Below are positions 32,483 to 40,785 of a stretch of DNA of 64,000 bases, piece after piece (the stretch's first letter is position 1; the number at the start of each line of letters is the position of its first letter). The notes beneath the pieces are model-generated. The model searched no databases and was not told where the DNA came from. It saw nothing but the letters and a program-made list of their open reading frames with translations. A program made the position numbers and the translations under genes. Source of the DNA: an uncultured Prevotellaceae bacterium (GTDB taxonomy: Bacteria > Bacteroidota > Bacteroidia > Bacteroidales > Bacteroidaceae); contig CAMVDV010000014.1 of NCBI GenBank assembly GCA_947166305.1, positions 1-64,000 of the forward strand, written 5' to 3'.

Positions 32483-33643
32483 ATGAAAGCAAACGTTATT
32501 ACCCTTTTGATGCTCTTGGCTGTTTGCTTCAGCGCATCAGCACAGGACGACGACATGTACTCCTTCTCCTCCAAGAAGAAGACCCAGCAGTCAGCCTATA
32601 CCACGACACGCCAGGTCACCCCGGACTACAGCGACGACGAGGGCGATGCCAACGCCGACTACCACACCGGGCAGCTCCGCGACGTGGATGAGTACAATCG
32701 CCGAGGACCCGCACAGCAGGGCGACAACCCCTCCTACCGACTGGGGGGCGACACACTCCTCGTGGAGAATGCACCCGCAGGAAGCAGCCTGTCGGGCTAC
32801 GACGCAGGCTACGACGACGGATACTACGACGGCCTCGTGGACGGAGACTTCTACTATACCTCCCGTCTGGCACGCTATCGCAGCTTCCGACTCTATGACC
32901 CCTACGTCTGGGACTACTGCTATGGCTGGTACGACCCATGGTACGATCCCTGGTACGGCTGGTATGCCCCCTACTATCGCTACGGCTACTGGGGCTGGAC
33001 AAGCTGGGGCTGGGGCTGGGGAAGCTACGGCTGGTACGGCGGATGGCACCATCCTCACTACTACGGAGGCTACTATCATGGCGGCTACGGCTGGCATGGC
33101 GGACGGCATCTGACCACCGCATCGCGCAACTACGGACAGCGCTCCGCCACCTACAGCGGTCGCTCAGGCGGAGGCAGGTCAAGCTATGGACGCGGAGGCC
33201 CATCCCGCTCGCAGGCCACAGGCGCATCGAGAGGCTCGACACGCTCGGCCGGAACACCATCATCCAGAGGCACCGGCACCCGAGGCACCTATCAATATCC
33301 CTCCAGAGGCAACGCCCAGACAGGCGTCACCCGCGGCGCCACCACATCGCGCGGAAGCAGCACAAGCCCCTCACGCGGCACCTACAGCGGCGGCACCACA
33401 CGCGGCAGCAGCACCTACAGCGGCAGCTCAAGCCGAGGCTCAAGCACCTATAGCGGCGGCTCCTCACGCGGCAGCGGCAGCTACAGCGGAGGCTCAAGCC
33501 GAAGCTCAAGCACCTTCAGCGGCGGAAGCTCGCGCGGCGGCGGCTTCAGCGGAGGCGGTGGCTTCGGAGGAGGCTCGCGCGGAGGCGGCGGAGGCTTCGG
33601 CGGAGGTGGCGGAGGCTCACGCGGCGGAGGCGGACGCAGGTAA
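32483..33643 (+). CDS. Secreted Gly/Ser/Tyr-rich low-complexity protein
   Basis: 386 aa with signal peptide MKANVITLLMLLAVCFSASAQ. Residues about 20-130 are acidic with many Asp-Tyr pairs. About 130-200 are Trp/Tyr/Gly-rich (WYDPWYDPWYGWYAPYY), and 210-360 are Ser/Thr/Gly/Arg repeats (SRGSSTYSGG type). The end is nearly pure Gly/Arg/Ser. No domain of known activity is seen. The composition suggests a disordered, possibly self-associating envelope or surface protein. It precedes the FadL-like porin by 11 bp and is probably cotranscribed with it. Confidence 0.85.
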   Translation: MKANVITLLMLLAVCFSASAQDDDMYSFSSKKKTQQSAYTTTRQVTPDYSDDEGDANADYHTGQLRDVDEYNRRGPAQQGDNPSYRLGGDTLLVENAPAGSSLSGYDAGYDDGYYDGLVDGDFYYTSRLARYRSFRLYDPYVWDYCYGWYDPWYDPWYGWYAPYYRYGYWGWTSWGWGWGSYGWYGGWHHPHYYGGYYHGGYGWHGGRHLTTASRNYGQRSATYSGRSGGGRSSYGRGGPSRSQATGASRGSTRSAGTPSSRGTGTRGTYQYPSRGNAQTGVTRGATTSRGSSTSPSRGTYSGGTTRGSSTYSGSSSRGSSTYSGGSSRGSGSYSGGSSRSSSTFSGGSSRGGGFSGGGGFGGGSRGGGGGFGGGGGGSRGGGGRR

Positions 33644-33678
33644 AGAATGAAAGAATGAAGAAACAAAAGAATGAAGAA

Positions 33679-35268
33679 ATGAAAATGAAACGCTATATCT
33701 TATTCCCCTTCCTTGCCGCTGCCATCGCAGCCCAGGCACAGGACACCTACATGAACGAACGCCTCATCAACAGCTCCAGCGACGTCATCGGCACAGCCCG
33801 CTACGTCGGAATGGGCGGCGCTCTCGGCGCACTCGGCGCAGACATGAGCGTCATAAGCTGGAACCCGGCAGGCATCGGACTGTACCGCAAGAACGACCTC
33901 GCCATCACCTTCGGCGGACACTGGGGCAAGTCGAGCATCCAAGAGGAAAGCCGCGGCGCAGGTACCTTCGACCAGGGAGGCATCGTCATCAACTTCAAGA
34001 CAGGCGGCGAGACATGCCCCTACTTCAACTTCGCCTTCAACTATCAGAAGAAAATCAACTTCAACCACAACTTCTACGCCGACAATCCCAACCTGGGAGG
34101 CTTGAGCCAGATGGACCAAGTGGCAGAGCTTACACAGTTCGACGAAGACTGGCAGAACAACCTCGCAGGCATGGCTATGCAAATCGATGCGGACGCTGAG
34201 AAGAAGGGGAACGACAGAATCTACTTCAAGAAAGACAGCAACGGCGAACTCTACAACGACATCTCCTCCTCACGCAACGAATATACGCACCACAGCGAAG
34301 GCGCTCTCCATGCCTTCGACCTCAATCTCAGCACGAACATCAAAGACCGTGTCTTCCTCGGCCTCACCGTCGGCATCGACAACATGCGCTACCGCGGATG
34401 GACATACTACAGGGAGTACAACATGGAAGACAACGCCAGCTACGACCTCAACCGCGACGTACAGGTGACAGGGACAGGCGTGAACGTCAAACTCGGCACC
34501 ATCGTCCGCCCCATCGCAGACAATCCCCTCCGCTTTGCCCTTGTCGTGGAGACACCGACATGGTACAAACTCAAGAACAGCACCCTGTTTGACCTCCGCC
34601 CGGGCATAGAGTCTGACCCCTGGGAGAGCAGGCTGAAGTTCAATCTCCGCTCGCCGTGGAAGGTACGCACAGGCATCGGCAGCACCATCGGCTCGAGCTT
34701 CGCATGGGACGTCGACTATGAATTTGCCGCCTACGCAGGCACAAGCCAGGGCTACCCAAAGAATGAATACTGGAACGGCTCAACGTCGGGCAACACAAAG
34801 GACGTGGCCATGAACGACTTCACCCGCAACACCCTGCGCGGAACGCACACCCTTCGCATCGGCCTCGAAGCCAACGCAACAAAGAACCTCGCCTTCCGTC
34901 TGGGCTACAACCTCAGCACGTCGGCATACAAGAAGGACATTAGCTTCGATCAGTACAACATCAACAGCGCAGCGATGGACTACGCTACGAGCACAAGCTA
35001 CATGCGTCTGGGCAACACCAACATCCTTTCGCTCGGCATGGGCTATCGTGCCAAGAAATTCTACATCGACCTCGTCTATAAGCTGCGCAACCAGAAGGCA
35101 GACTTCTATGCCTTTGACACAAACTTCACCAACAGCGTGAGCGGAGACCCTGTCTTCCTCAGACAAAACCAAATCAACGGAACAGACCTTGCCGACAGGA
35201 GTATCGACCCCGTCGACGTCAACCTCACACGTCAGGCCATCACCTGCACGCTCGGTTTCAAGTTCTAA
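33679..35268 (+). CDS. FadL/OmpP1-like outer-membrane porin
   Basis: About 529 aa, outer-membrane beta barrel. Signal peptide KRYILFPFLAAAIAAQAQ, then RLINSSSDVIGTARYVGMGGALGALGADMSVISWNPAGIGLYR, the hatch-like N-terminus of the OmpP1/FadL family, which carries hydrophobic compounds. The barrel ends in TLGFKF. Several in-frame ATGs occur (33655, 33679, 33685) in an AAGAATGAA repeat. 33679 or 33685 leaves a normal signal peptide. In this phylum relatives are often labelled hemin receptors without evidence. The stop is 3 bp from the end of the convergent GH130 gene. Confidence 0.88.
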   Translation: MKMKRYILFPFLAAAIAAQAQDTYMNERLINSSSDVIGTARYVGMGGALGALGADMSVISWNPAGIGLYRKNDLAITFGGHWGKSSIQEESRGAGTFDQGGIVINFKTGGETCPYFNFAFNYQKKINFNHNFYADNPNLGGLSQMDQVAELTQFDEDWQNNLAGMAMQIDADAEKKGNDRIYFKKDSNGELYNDISSSRNEYTHHSEGALHAFDLNLSTNIKDRVFLGLTVGIDNMRYRGWTYYREYNMEDNASYDLNRDVQVTGTGVNVKLGTIVRPIADNPLRFALVVETPTWYKLKNSTLFDLRPGIESDPWESRLKFNLRSPWKVRTGIGSTIGSSFAWDVDYEFAAYAGTSQGYPKNEYWNGSTSGNTKDVAMNDFTRNTLRGTHTLRIGLEANATKNLAFRLGYNLSTSAYKKDISFDQYNINSAAMDYATSTSYMRLGNTNILSLGMGYRAKKFYIDLVYKLRNQKADFYAFDTNFTNSVSGDPVFLRQNQINGTDLADRSIDPVDVNLTRQAITCTLGFKF

Positions 35269-35271
35269 GCG

Positions 35272-37572
35272 TCAGCGAACCAAAACCTTTCGCCCGGACA
35301 TGATATAAAGTCCTGGCTTCAGCGACCGACGCTCCTGTCTGATGCCCATCAGGTCATAGACGGAAGCGTCGGTTTCCTTATATATATAATAAGGTGTAGC
35401 GATTCCATCTTCCTCAGGGACCAGCGTGCCATAGACATGGAATGCGTAGAGAGCAGACTGCTCTGCACCCGTCGTGCCGGCAGAAACGCGAGGAAAGACA
35501 AGCTTGACATAGCGTCCGCGCACTGGCGATGAGAGGCTTACGGTCTTCTTGTTCACCCGACCCGCATTCTTTCTGTCGGCCACCAAAGTCCAGCAAGTGT
35601 TGCCGTCGCCCGACTTTGTAATGAGACTCAAGTCGGGTTTCTCCTGACTGACAAGCATCTGATAGGCATTCATGTTCGTGGCGTCGGCATCAATGCTCTT
35701 TGCATCCCATAGAATCAGGCGGCTGATGTCGTAGGTATGCTCGAGGTCAACGATGACATAGCGATAAGCATCCGTACTCTGAACAGGCGTCGTGAACTTC
35801 CATGGACGCTCTGCTGCAGGCAAGCCTGTGAGAAGATTGAGTGCAGAACAAGTCGCGTCGGGCGTATCGTGAGCTGCGAGGATGGTTTTGCCGATGCTGA
35901 CGTTGCCATCGCTTCTCGACAGTTCGCTCACAAAGCGTCCGTAGATGTCGCAACCATAGAGGCGAATGGCATTGTCTGCCACGCCGCTTGGACGAATGCC
36001 ACGGCGGAAGACGAGCTTCAGATAGCGAACCTCGGTCGGACTGAAGCTGATGTCCTTTTCACCCCTGTCGCCTACATTCTCTTCATGAGCAAGGAGAACC
36101 CAATCTTCGTTTGTCTTTGTTCTTCCATACACCCAGTACTCAGGCACATTGCCACAGTTCGCCTCGCGATTGTCCACGTCACGAAAGACGAGGCGGCTCA
36201 CTTCGTAGATGCCTGTAAACTCCATCACGAGCCAAGGCTGCTCGGTGCTCGTATCGCACCACTTGCGCCCAGGATAGATGTAGCTCATGTTCATGTTGGA
36301 AGGCCTTTCGCCGTCGGCAGCAAAGCCACTGCACGAATTGACAAAGCAGGTCATTTTCCCCGTTCCGAGGGCTGTACGTTGGTTGATGACACCTTCGGGA
36401 ACTTGTGCCGTGATGATAGGGTCGCCCTCATGAAGCGAAGCTTGTGGGTCGCACACGGCAACGCCAACAAACGAGTCGGCACAACCATAATAGAGGAACC
36501 ACTTGCCCTGATGCCACACAAGCCCTTCGGTGAAGACTGTTCCGGCAGCATATTGTCCGCTCTTCTCAAAGTCGGCAATGGGACGGAAGAAGGGCTTATC
36601 GAGCCGGTCGATGAGCTGAAGCGGATTGTCCCTACTGAAGAGCATCTGCCCGGCTGCATAGGTGCCTGCCGCATAGCTGCCGTCGCCATTGCTGCCACTT
36701 GCGTTCTTACCATTATATATAAGTACGATGCCATCCTCTGTAATGACCGCCGGCGGACCACATTCCGTGAGCATACTGTCGAAGAAACCTTTCCTTGGCT
36801 TTGCAAGATAGAGGAGTTCCGTGTTCTCATCCACGACGGGTGTCCACGTTATGAGGTCGTCGCTTGTTGCACCGCAAACCCAATACTCGCCCCAATACAT
36901 GAAGTATTTGCTCTCGCCGTTCACCATCACCTTTGCCGCCTGCAGCCGTCCGTCCTTGATTTCTGTGACGATGGAACCCGACTTGCAAGCCAAGTCAGAG
37001 AACTTGGCGTCGTATGCCGTGCGGAAACACGGTCCGTGGTGCGTCCAGTTCCTGAGGTCACGACTTGTTGCAACACTCAGCCTGGCCGTTTTTCTGTTCC
37101 ATGAAGTGTAAGTCATCACGTAGAGTGGCGCGCCGTCCACCTCGGCTTCCACCACTCGCGGGTCTTCCGTGCCGCCCGGCCATTCAAACTCCTGCGAGAC
37201 AGGCGACGTGTCGGGGTACATGATGGGCCACGGCGAGCGAGCATCTATCGTGACTCCGTCCTTGCTTTCCACCAAGCCGATGCGCGAAGTCCGTTTGCCA
37301 ATGCCTGCATCGGGGTCGTCCTCCGCACGATAAAGAATGCAGACGTTGCCGTCCTTCACTACAGCAGCAGGATTAAATGTGTCGGCACATTCCCATCGGA
37401 CGTTTGTCTTCTTCATGGGACAAAGGAAGAAGTTCTCCGCGATGGGACTCACCATGGGGTTTTTGCCTTCAGGCCGTGTGAAACCACCTATCGCCCAGTG
37501 TGGCAGGACATTGTCGCCAGCAAAGGAGATAATGGCATGAAGCAAAAGCACGAGGAAAAGCAGTCGTTTCAT
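35272..37572 (-). CDS. Secreted GH130-like protein with discoidin-type domains
   Basis: 766 aa with signal peptide MKRLLFLVLLLHAIISFAG. Residues about 30-400 are a five-bladed propeller with GH130 marks: CADTFNPAAVVKDGNVCILYRAEDDP, GGTEDPRVVE and CGPPAVI. GH130 enzymes are mannoside phosphorylases in the cytosol or mannosidases when exported; export here favours hydrolysis, which is inference. Two F5/8-type C-like domains follow (about 410-560 and 560-710; YLKLVFRRG and YVKLVFPRV are the matching strands). The tail VYDLMGIRQERRSLKPGLYIMSGRKVLVR resembles a sorting signal. It converges with the FadL-like gene. Confidence 0.88.
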   Translation of the reverse strand: MKRLLFLVLLLHAIISFAGDNVLPHWAIGGFTRPEGKNPMVSPIAENFFLCPMKKTNVRWECADTFNPAAVVKDGNVCILYRAEDDPDAGIGKRTSRIGLVESKDGVTIDARSPWPIMYPDTSPVSQEFEWPGGTEDPRVVEAEVDGAPLYVMTYTSWNRKTARLSVATSRDLRNWTHHGPCFRTAYDAKFSDLACKSGSIVTEIKDGRLQAAKVMVNGESKYFMYWGEYWVCGATSDDLITWTPVVDENTELLYLAKPRKGFFDSMLTECGPPAVITEDGIVLIYNGKNASGSNGDGSYAAGTYAAGQMLFSRDNPLQLIDRLDKPFFRPIADFEKSGQYAAGTVFTEGLVWHQGKWFLYYGCADSFVGVAVCDPQASLHEGDPIITAQVPEGVINQRTALGTGKMTCFVNSCSGFAADGERPSNMNMSYIYPGRKWCDTSTEQPWLVMEFTGIYEVSRLVFRDVDNREANCGNVPEYWVYGRTKTNEDWVLLAHEENVGDRGEKDISFSPTEVRYLKLVFRRGIRPSGVADNAIRLYGCDIYGRFVSELSRSDGNVSIGKTILAAHDTPDATCSALNLLTGLPAAERPWKFTTPVQSTDAYRYVIVDLEHTYDISRLILWDAKSIDADATNMNAYQMLVSQEKPDLSLITKSGDGNTCWTLVADRKNAGRVNKKTVSLSSPVRGRYVKLVFPRVSAGTTGAEQSALYAFHVYGTLVPEEDGIATPYYIYKETDASVYDLMGIRQERRSLKPGLYIMSGRKVLVR

Positions 37573-37640
37573 GAGTAGAAATGAGGGACAATGCTGAGAT
37601 GAATTGTATCTTAACTTATGCAGAACGCTAAGGTTCTCAA

Positions 37641-37706
37641 CTAAACACGTTTAGTTTGCCAATTAGGCACGTTTAGTTTGCCAATTAAGCACGTTTAGTT
37701 TGGCAA
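37641..37706. repeat. 22-bp-phased array, AAAC-AC-GTTT type
   Basis: CTAAACACGTTTAG and two variants (GGCACGTTTAG, AGCACGTTTAG) have centres at 37647.5, 37669.5 and 37691.5, joined by TTTGCCAAT. The spacing is exactly 22 bp. The array sits between the GH130 start and the first kinase gene. Confidence 0.85.
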
Positions 37707-37712
37707 CATCCC

Positions 37713-38333
37713 TTATACTTCTGGGAAGAGGCCGTAGAGCTTGGCGTCGATTTGCTCCGTGATGCGCTGGAAGTCGGCTATGTCCGACTCGAACTTCAGC
37801 GTGTCGCCATCCACGATGAGAAGTTTGCCGGGATAGTTCTTTATCCATTCCTCGTAGCGTTCGTTGAGGCCTGTGAGGTAGTCGATGCGTATGCTTTGCT
37901 CGTAGTCTCTGCCTCGTTTGGCGATTTGTGCAATGAGGTTGGGGATGGAGCTGCGGATGTAGATGAGCAAGTCCGGCAAGCCGACGAGCGACATCATGAG
38001 GTCGAAGAGGTCGGAATAGTTCTGGAAGTCGCGGTCGCTCATGTACCCTTGCGCATGGAGGTTCGGTGCAAAGATGCGTGCGTCCTCAAAGATGGTGCGG
38101 TCCTGGATGATGGTTTCCTTGCTTTTTGATATTTCCACAACGTCGCGGAAGCGTTTGTTCAGGAAGTAGATTTGCAGATTGAAGCTCCATCGGTTCATGT
38201 CCTGATAGAAATCGTCGAGGTAAGGATTGGTCTCGACAGGCTCGAAGCGAGGCGTCCAGCCATAGCGTTTGACGAGCAGCTTGGTGAGGGTGGTCTTGCC
38301 ACACCCTATGTTTCCTGCAATGGCGATGTGCAT
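37713..38333 (-). CDS. Deoxynucleoside kinase (dGK/dAK type), first of a pair
   Basis: A 206-aa salvage kinase that phosphorylates deoxyribonucleosides with ATP. P-loop GNIGCGKT at residues 7-14. Substrate and lid motifs are EPVETNPYLDDFY, QDRTIFEDARIFA (DRS-like, here DRT) and KRGRDYEQSI (LID Arg). It lies about 130 bp downstream of a second kinase of the same length, and the two align along their full length. In Bacteroidota and lactobacilli such pairs can form a dAK/dGK complex. Confidence 0.92.
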   Translation of the reverse strand: MHIAIAGNIGCGKTTLTKLLVKRYGWTPRFEPVETNPYLDDFYQDMNRWSFNLQIYFLNKRFRDVVEISKSKETIIQDRTIFEDARIFAPNLHAQGYMSDRDFQNYSDLFDLMMSLVGLPDLLIYIRSSIPNLIAQIAKRGRDYEQSIRIDYLTGLNERYEEWIKNYPGKLLIVDGDTLKFESDIADFQRITEQIDAKLYGLFPEV

Positions 38334-38336
38334 AAT

Positions 38337-38392
38337 TCTAATTTACTATTTGACGATTTACTATTTACTATTTATTTACGATTTACAGACCC
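38337..38392. repeat. TTTACTA/TTTGACGA heptad tract upstream of the first kinase
   Basis: Tandem ATTTACT, ATTTGACG and ATTTACG words fill the leader. The same words occur at 1021, 40537, 59573 and 62941, always directly upstream of a start codon. Confidence 0.75.
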
Positions 38393-38464
38393 TCTAAATC
38401 TCCCTTAAAGGGAAACTTCTTGTCCTCCCCCTCTAAGGGGGAGTCAGAGGGGGTCTTTTTTCCC
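38393..38464. repeat. C/G-rich palindromic repeat between the kinases
   Basis: CTCCCTTAAAGGGAAACTTC and CCTCTAAGGGGGAGTCAGAGG. This is a typical intergenic member of the family inserted in prmA and pyrF. Confidence 0.7.
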
Positions 38465-39085
38465 TTAAAGCGGGAACATACCGAAGAGCAGGCCGTCTAT
38501 CTTATCGGTGATGTCTTTGAAGTCCTTTGGGTTGTGCTGGTAGTCGATGTCGTCCACGTCGATGGTGAGCACCTTTCCTCCGTACTTGTTATATATGAAG
38601 TCCTCGTAGAGCTCATTCAGTCCGCTGAGGTACTCAAGCTGTATGGACTGCTCACAGTCGCGGCCACGCTTCTGTATGTTGTGGACAAGGTGTGGCACAC
38701 TGGCGCGCAAGTAGATCATAAGGTCAGGGTAACGCACGATGTGCGTCATGTGTCCGAAGAGCTCCATAAACGTCTGGAAGTCGCGGTCGCTGAGGTTGCC
38801 CATGCGTTTGTTATTGGCTGCAAAGACATAGACGCCCTCGTAGATGCTGCGGTCCTGAATGACGTCGCGGCTGCTTTGCTGCATGTCGAGCAAGTCGCGG
38901 AAGCGTTCCTTCAGGAAGAACACCTCCATGGGGAACGACCATCGGTGGATGTCCTTGTAGTAGTCCTCGAGATAGGGATTGAAGGTCACCTGCTCGTACT
39001 TCGGTTCCCAGTGATAGTGACGTGCGAGCATCTCGGTCAGCGTGGTCTTGCCGCTGCCTATGTTTCCGGCTATTGCAATGTACAT
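38465..39085 (-). CDS. Deoxynucleoside kinase (dGK/dAK type), second of a pair
   Basis: 206 aa, starting MYIAIAGNIGSGKTTLTEMLA with the P-loop at 7-14. EQVTFNPYLEDYYKD, QDRSIYEGVYVFA and KRGRDCEQSI match the deoxynucleoside kinase motifs, with DRS intact. The start at 39085 was set by homology to its neighbour and by the promoter just upstream; an open frame extends further but is non-coding. It is transcribed ahead of the other kinase, suggesting joint expression of both subunits. Confidence 0.92.
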   Translation of the reverse strand: MYIAIAGNIGSGKTTLTEMLARHYHWEPKYEQVTFNPYLEDYYKDIHRWSFPMEVFFLKERFRDLLDMQQSSRDVIQDRSIYEGVYVFAANNKRMGNLSDRDFQTFMELFGHMTHIVRYPDLMIYLRASVPHLVHNIQKRGRDCEQSIQLEYLSGLNELYEDFIYNKYGGKVLTIDVDDIDYQHNPKDFKDITDKIDGLLFGMFPL

Positions 39086-39103
39086 CTTTGGTATATGACC
39101 CCA

Positions 39104-39111
39104 CAAAGTTA
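39104..39111 (-). promoter_or_regulatory. Promoter -7 box for the kinase pair
   Basis: TAACTTTG on the minus strand, 19 bp upstream of the kinase start codon. Confidence 0.75.
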
Positions 39112-39200
39112 CGTTTTTTTCTGTTCTCTGCAAAACGTTTTGCCACTTTTTTGCAGATGGCCGCCAATTAGCGGGTTTTGGAAGTGCCATGGCTTTGCCT

Positions 39201-40001
39201 TTACCTTCTGCCGGAGGTGGGGAGCATGATGTCGGCCACGGAGTAGCGGTCGAGGAAAACGCTTCGGTCAACGTGGCCGCGTATGCCGTCGACGTAACTG
39301 GTGCTGCTGTATTGCCAAAGGACGATGGGCACGTCTTCGCACAGCCCGGGGAACTCCTCGGCATAGCGTGCCACCATGAAGCGATAGCCGGTGAATTGTC
39401 CTTCGAGGTACTTGGCGTAGAAGTTCACACCGGTGTAGATGATGGGCTTGACGCCGTAGGTCTTCTCCACACCGATGAGGAATTCTCGCAGACTTCGCTG
39501 GAACCCAGCGAGGCTTCCCTTGCCTCTTTTCTCCACATCTACGATGGGTATGAGGTCTTGCTGACGTGGGTCGACGTTGGAACGGAAGTTCTGTAGCTGC
39601 ACAAGGGCGCTGACCGAGGGGCTGAAGAAGTGGTAGGAGCCGACGGGAAGGCCGACGCGTTTGGCTCCATAGAGGTTGCGGAGGTAGCAATCGTCCACGA
39701 GGCCTGCGCCTTCCGTGGCCTTGATGTAGACGAAATGGACGTTGTCTTCGCGTGCCACGCGTTCCCAGTTGATGTTGCCCTGGTAGTGGGATACGTCGAT
39801 ACCCTGCTGCTTGCTGACGGTATGCCTGATGATGGTGCGCAGTTCGGGCGCGCCGGGCAGACGGTTGTCGGGCAGGGGTGCCGTGGGGAGGGCATCGGGT
39901 TCGGGCAGAGCGTAGATGGGTTCCACGGGTTTACCCTTCTTCTTGTCGGCAGAAACGCTGGCTGCGCAGACGAGAAGGGCGCTTAGGAGGAGGCTCCTCA
40001 A
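39201..40001 (-). CDS. GH25 lysozyme (secreted muramidase)
   Basis: About 266 aa. Cleaves the MurNAc-GlcNAc bond of peptidoglycan. Signal sequence RSLLLSALLVCAASVSA, then a Pro-rich linker. The GH25 barrel starts GIDVSHYQGNINW (first catalytic Asp), with FVYIKATEG, GSYHFF and the second acidic cluster PIVDVEKRGKG; YSSTSYVDGI is near the end. No ATG suits the signal peptide. A TTG at 40001 overlaps the TGA of the upstream gene and gives a clean signal peptide; a GTG at 40016 is the alternative. The overlap suggests translational coupling to the upstream gene. Confidence 0.88.
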   Translation of the reverse strand: MRSLLLSALLVCAASVSADKKKGKPVEPIYALPEPDALPTAPLPDNRLPGAPELRTIIRHTVSKQQGIDVSHYQGNINWERVAREDNVHFVYIKATEGAGLVDDCYLRNLYGAKRVGLPVGSYHFFSPSVSALVQLQNFRSNVDPRQQDLIPIVDVEKRGKGSLAGFQRSLREFLIGVEKTYGVKPIIYTGVNFYAKYLEGQFTGYRFMVARYAEEFPGLCEDVPIVLWQYSSTSYVDGIRGHVDRSVFLDRYSVADIMLPTSGRR

Positions 40002-40528
40002 CCAAGGAAATTCCACTCGAAGCTGGGGCTCTTGATGCTTGGATACTGGCTTCGCGGGTCGATGTCTGCACGGCTGCGGAGGTGAGCCACCACCTTTTCG
40101 TAGCAATCCTGTGTGCTTTGTGCCTTAACCTTGCAGATGAAGGGTGTGTCGACGTAGTGGGATTTCAGTGTGTCGGGCATCTGGATGACGCGCTTGAAGG
40201 TGAGTTTGGCTGCATACCATCCTGGCTGCGGAGCGGCGAACTGTGCGAGGGCTTCCTTCTGGGCGGCTTTCTCGGCCTTGTTCTGGCTTGCGCCCTTTGC
40301 CTTGAACTCCTCCATTGTGGCGGCAGTCGTCTTGATGGCGATGAAGAAGGAGCGGGCGTGCACCTTGACGTGCTTGGGGTACATGGCGCTGCTCTGCATG
40401 AATTTCTCGAGCTCCTGACGCATGTTGTTGTTCACCTCCACGTCGTCGAGGGTGGAAAGGAAGGCGAGAGCCTCGTCGACGGAGTGGACGAGCGTCTCAT
40501 CATCAAAGTATCTGAGATAAAGATTCAT
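39998..40528 (-). CDS. Conserved cytosolic protein of unknown function
   Basis: A 176-aa soluble protein with no signal peptide. MNLYLRYFDDETLVHSVDEALAFLSTL and NNMRQELEKFMQ form an N-terminal helical part. A Lys/Ala-rich segment (KAKGASQNKAEKAAQKEALAQF) follows, then a mixed beta part ending SPSFEWNFLG. No known domain is recognised. The ATG at 40528 (MNLYLRYF) is chosen because upstream in-frame codons lie in heptad repeats. It overlaps the GH25 gene start by a few bases. Confidence 0.75.
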   Translation of the reverse strand: MNLYLRYFDDETLVHSVDEALAFLSTLDDVEVNNNMRQELEKFMQSSAMYPKHVKVHARSFFIAIKTTAATMEEFKAKGASQNKAEKAAQKEALAQFAAPQPGWYAAKLTFKRVIQMPDTLKSHYVDTPFICKVKAQSTQDCYEKVVAHLRSRADIDPRSQYPSIKSPSFEWNFLG

Positions 40529-40536
40529 CGAGGAAT

Positions 40537-40655
40537 TTACGATTTGACAATTTAACAATTTGACAATTATACTGTTTGGAGCCTCCCCAACCCTCCCTTA
40601 GAGGGAGGAAGTCTTAGCTTGGATTCTCCCACTTTAAGGGGGAGTCAGAGGGGGT
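40537..40655. repeat. Heptad tract plus C/G-rich palindrome
   Basis: Positions 40537-40570 are ATTTACG/ATTTGAC/AATTTAAC words. Positions 40580-40655 hold CCCTCCCTTAGAGGGAGG and CCCACTTTAAGGGGGAGTC. Together they form the leader of the unknown gene. Confidence 0.7.
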
Positions 40656-40696
40656 CTCCTTTTCACTGTTCACTTTTCCCTTTCTGTATTGCGGCG

Positions 40697-40704
40697 CAAA
40701 ATTA
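40697..40704 (-). promoter_or_regulatory. Possible -7 box for the unknown protein/GH25 unit
   Basis: TAATTTTG on the minus strand. It would give a leader of about 160 nt through the repeats. Confidence 0.5.
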
Positions 40705-40768
40705 GTGAAAAGACTGCACATAGCGAAATTTTCCTGCCACAAAAACGTGCTATGCGAAAGTTTTTGGC

Positions 40769-40776
40769 TAATTTTG
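40769..40776 (+). promoter_or_regulatory. Possible -7 box for the BASS-family gene
   Basis: TAATTTTG, 10 bp before the ATG at 40786, implying a very short leader or leaderless mRNA. Confidence 0.5.
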
Positions 40777-40785
40777 TGCCCAATT

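Noticed and set aside
38465..39364. Longer 299-aa start for the second kinase
   Set aside because: The extension overlaps the GH25 gene and a promoter box; the shorter start aligns with the neighbouring kinase.
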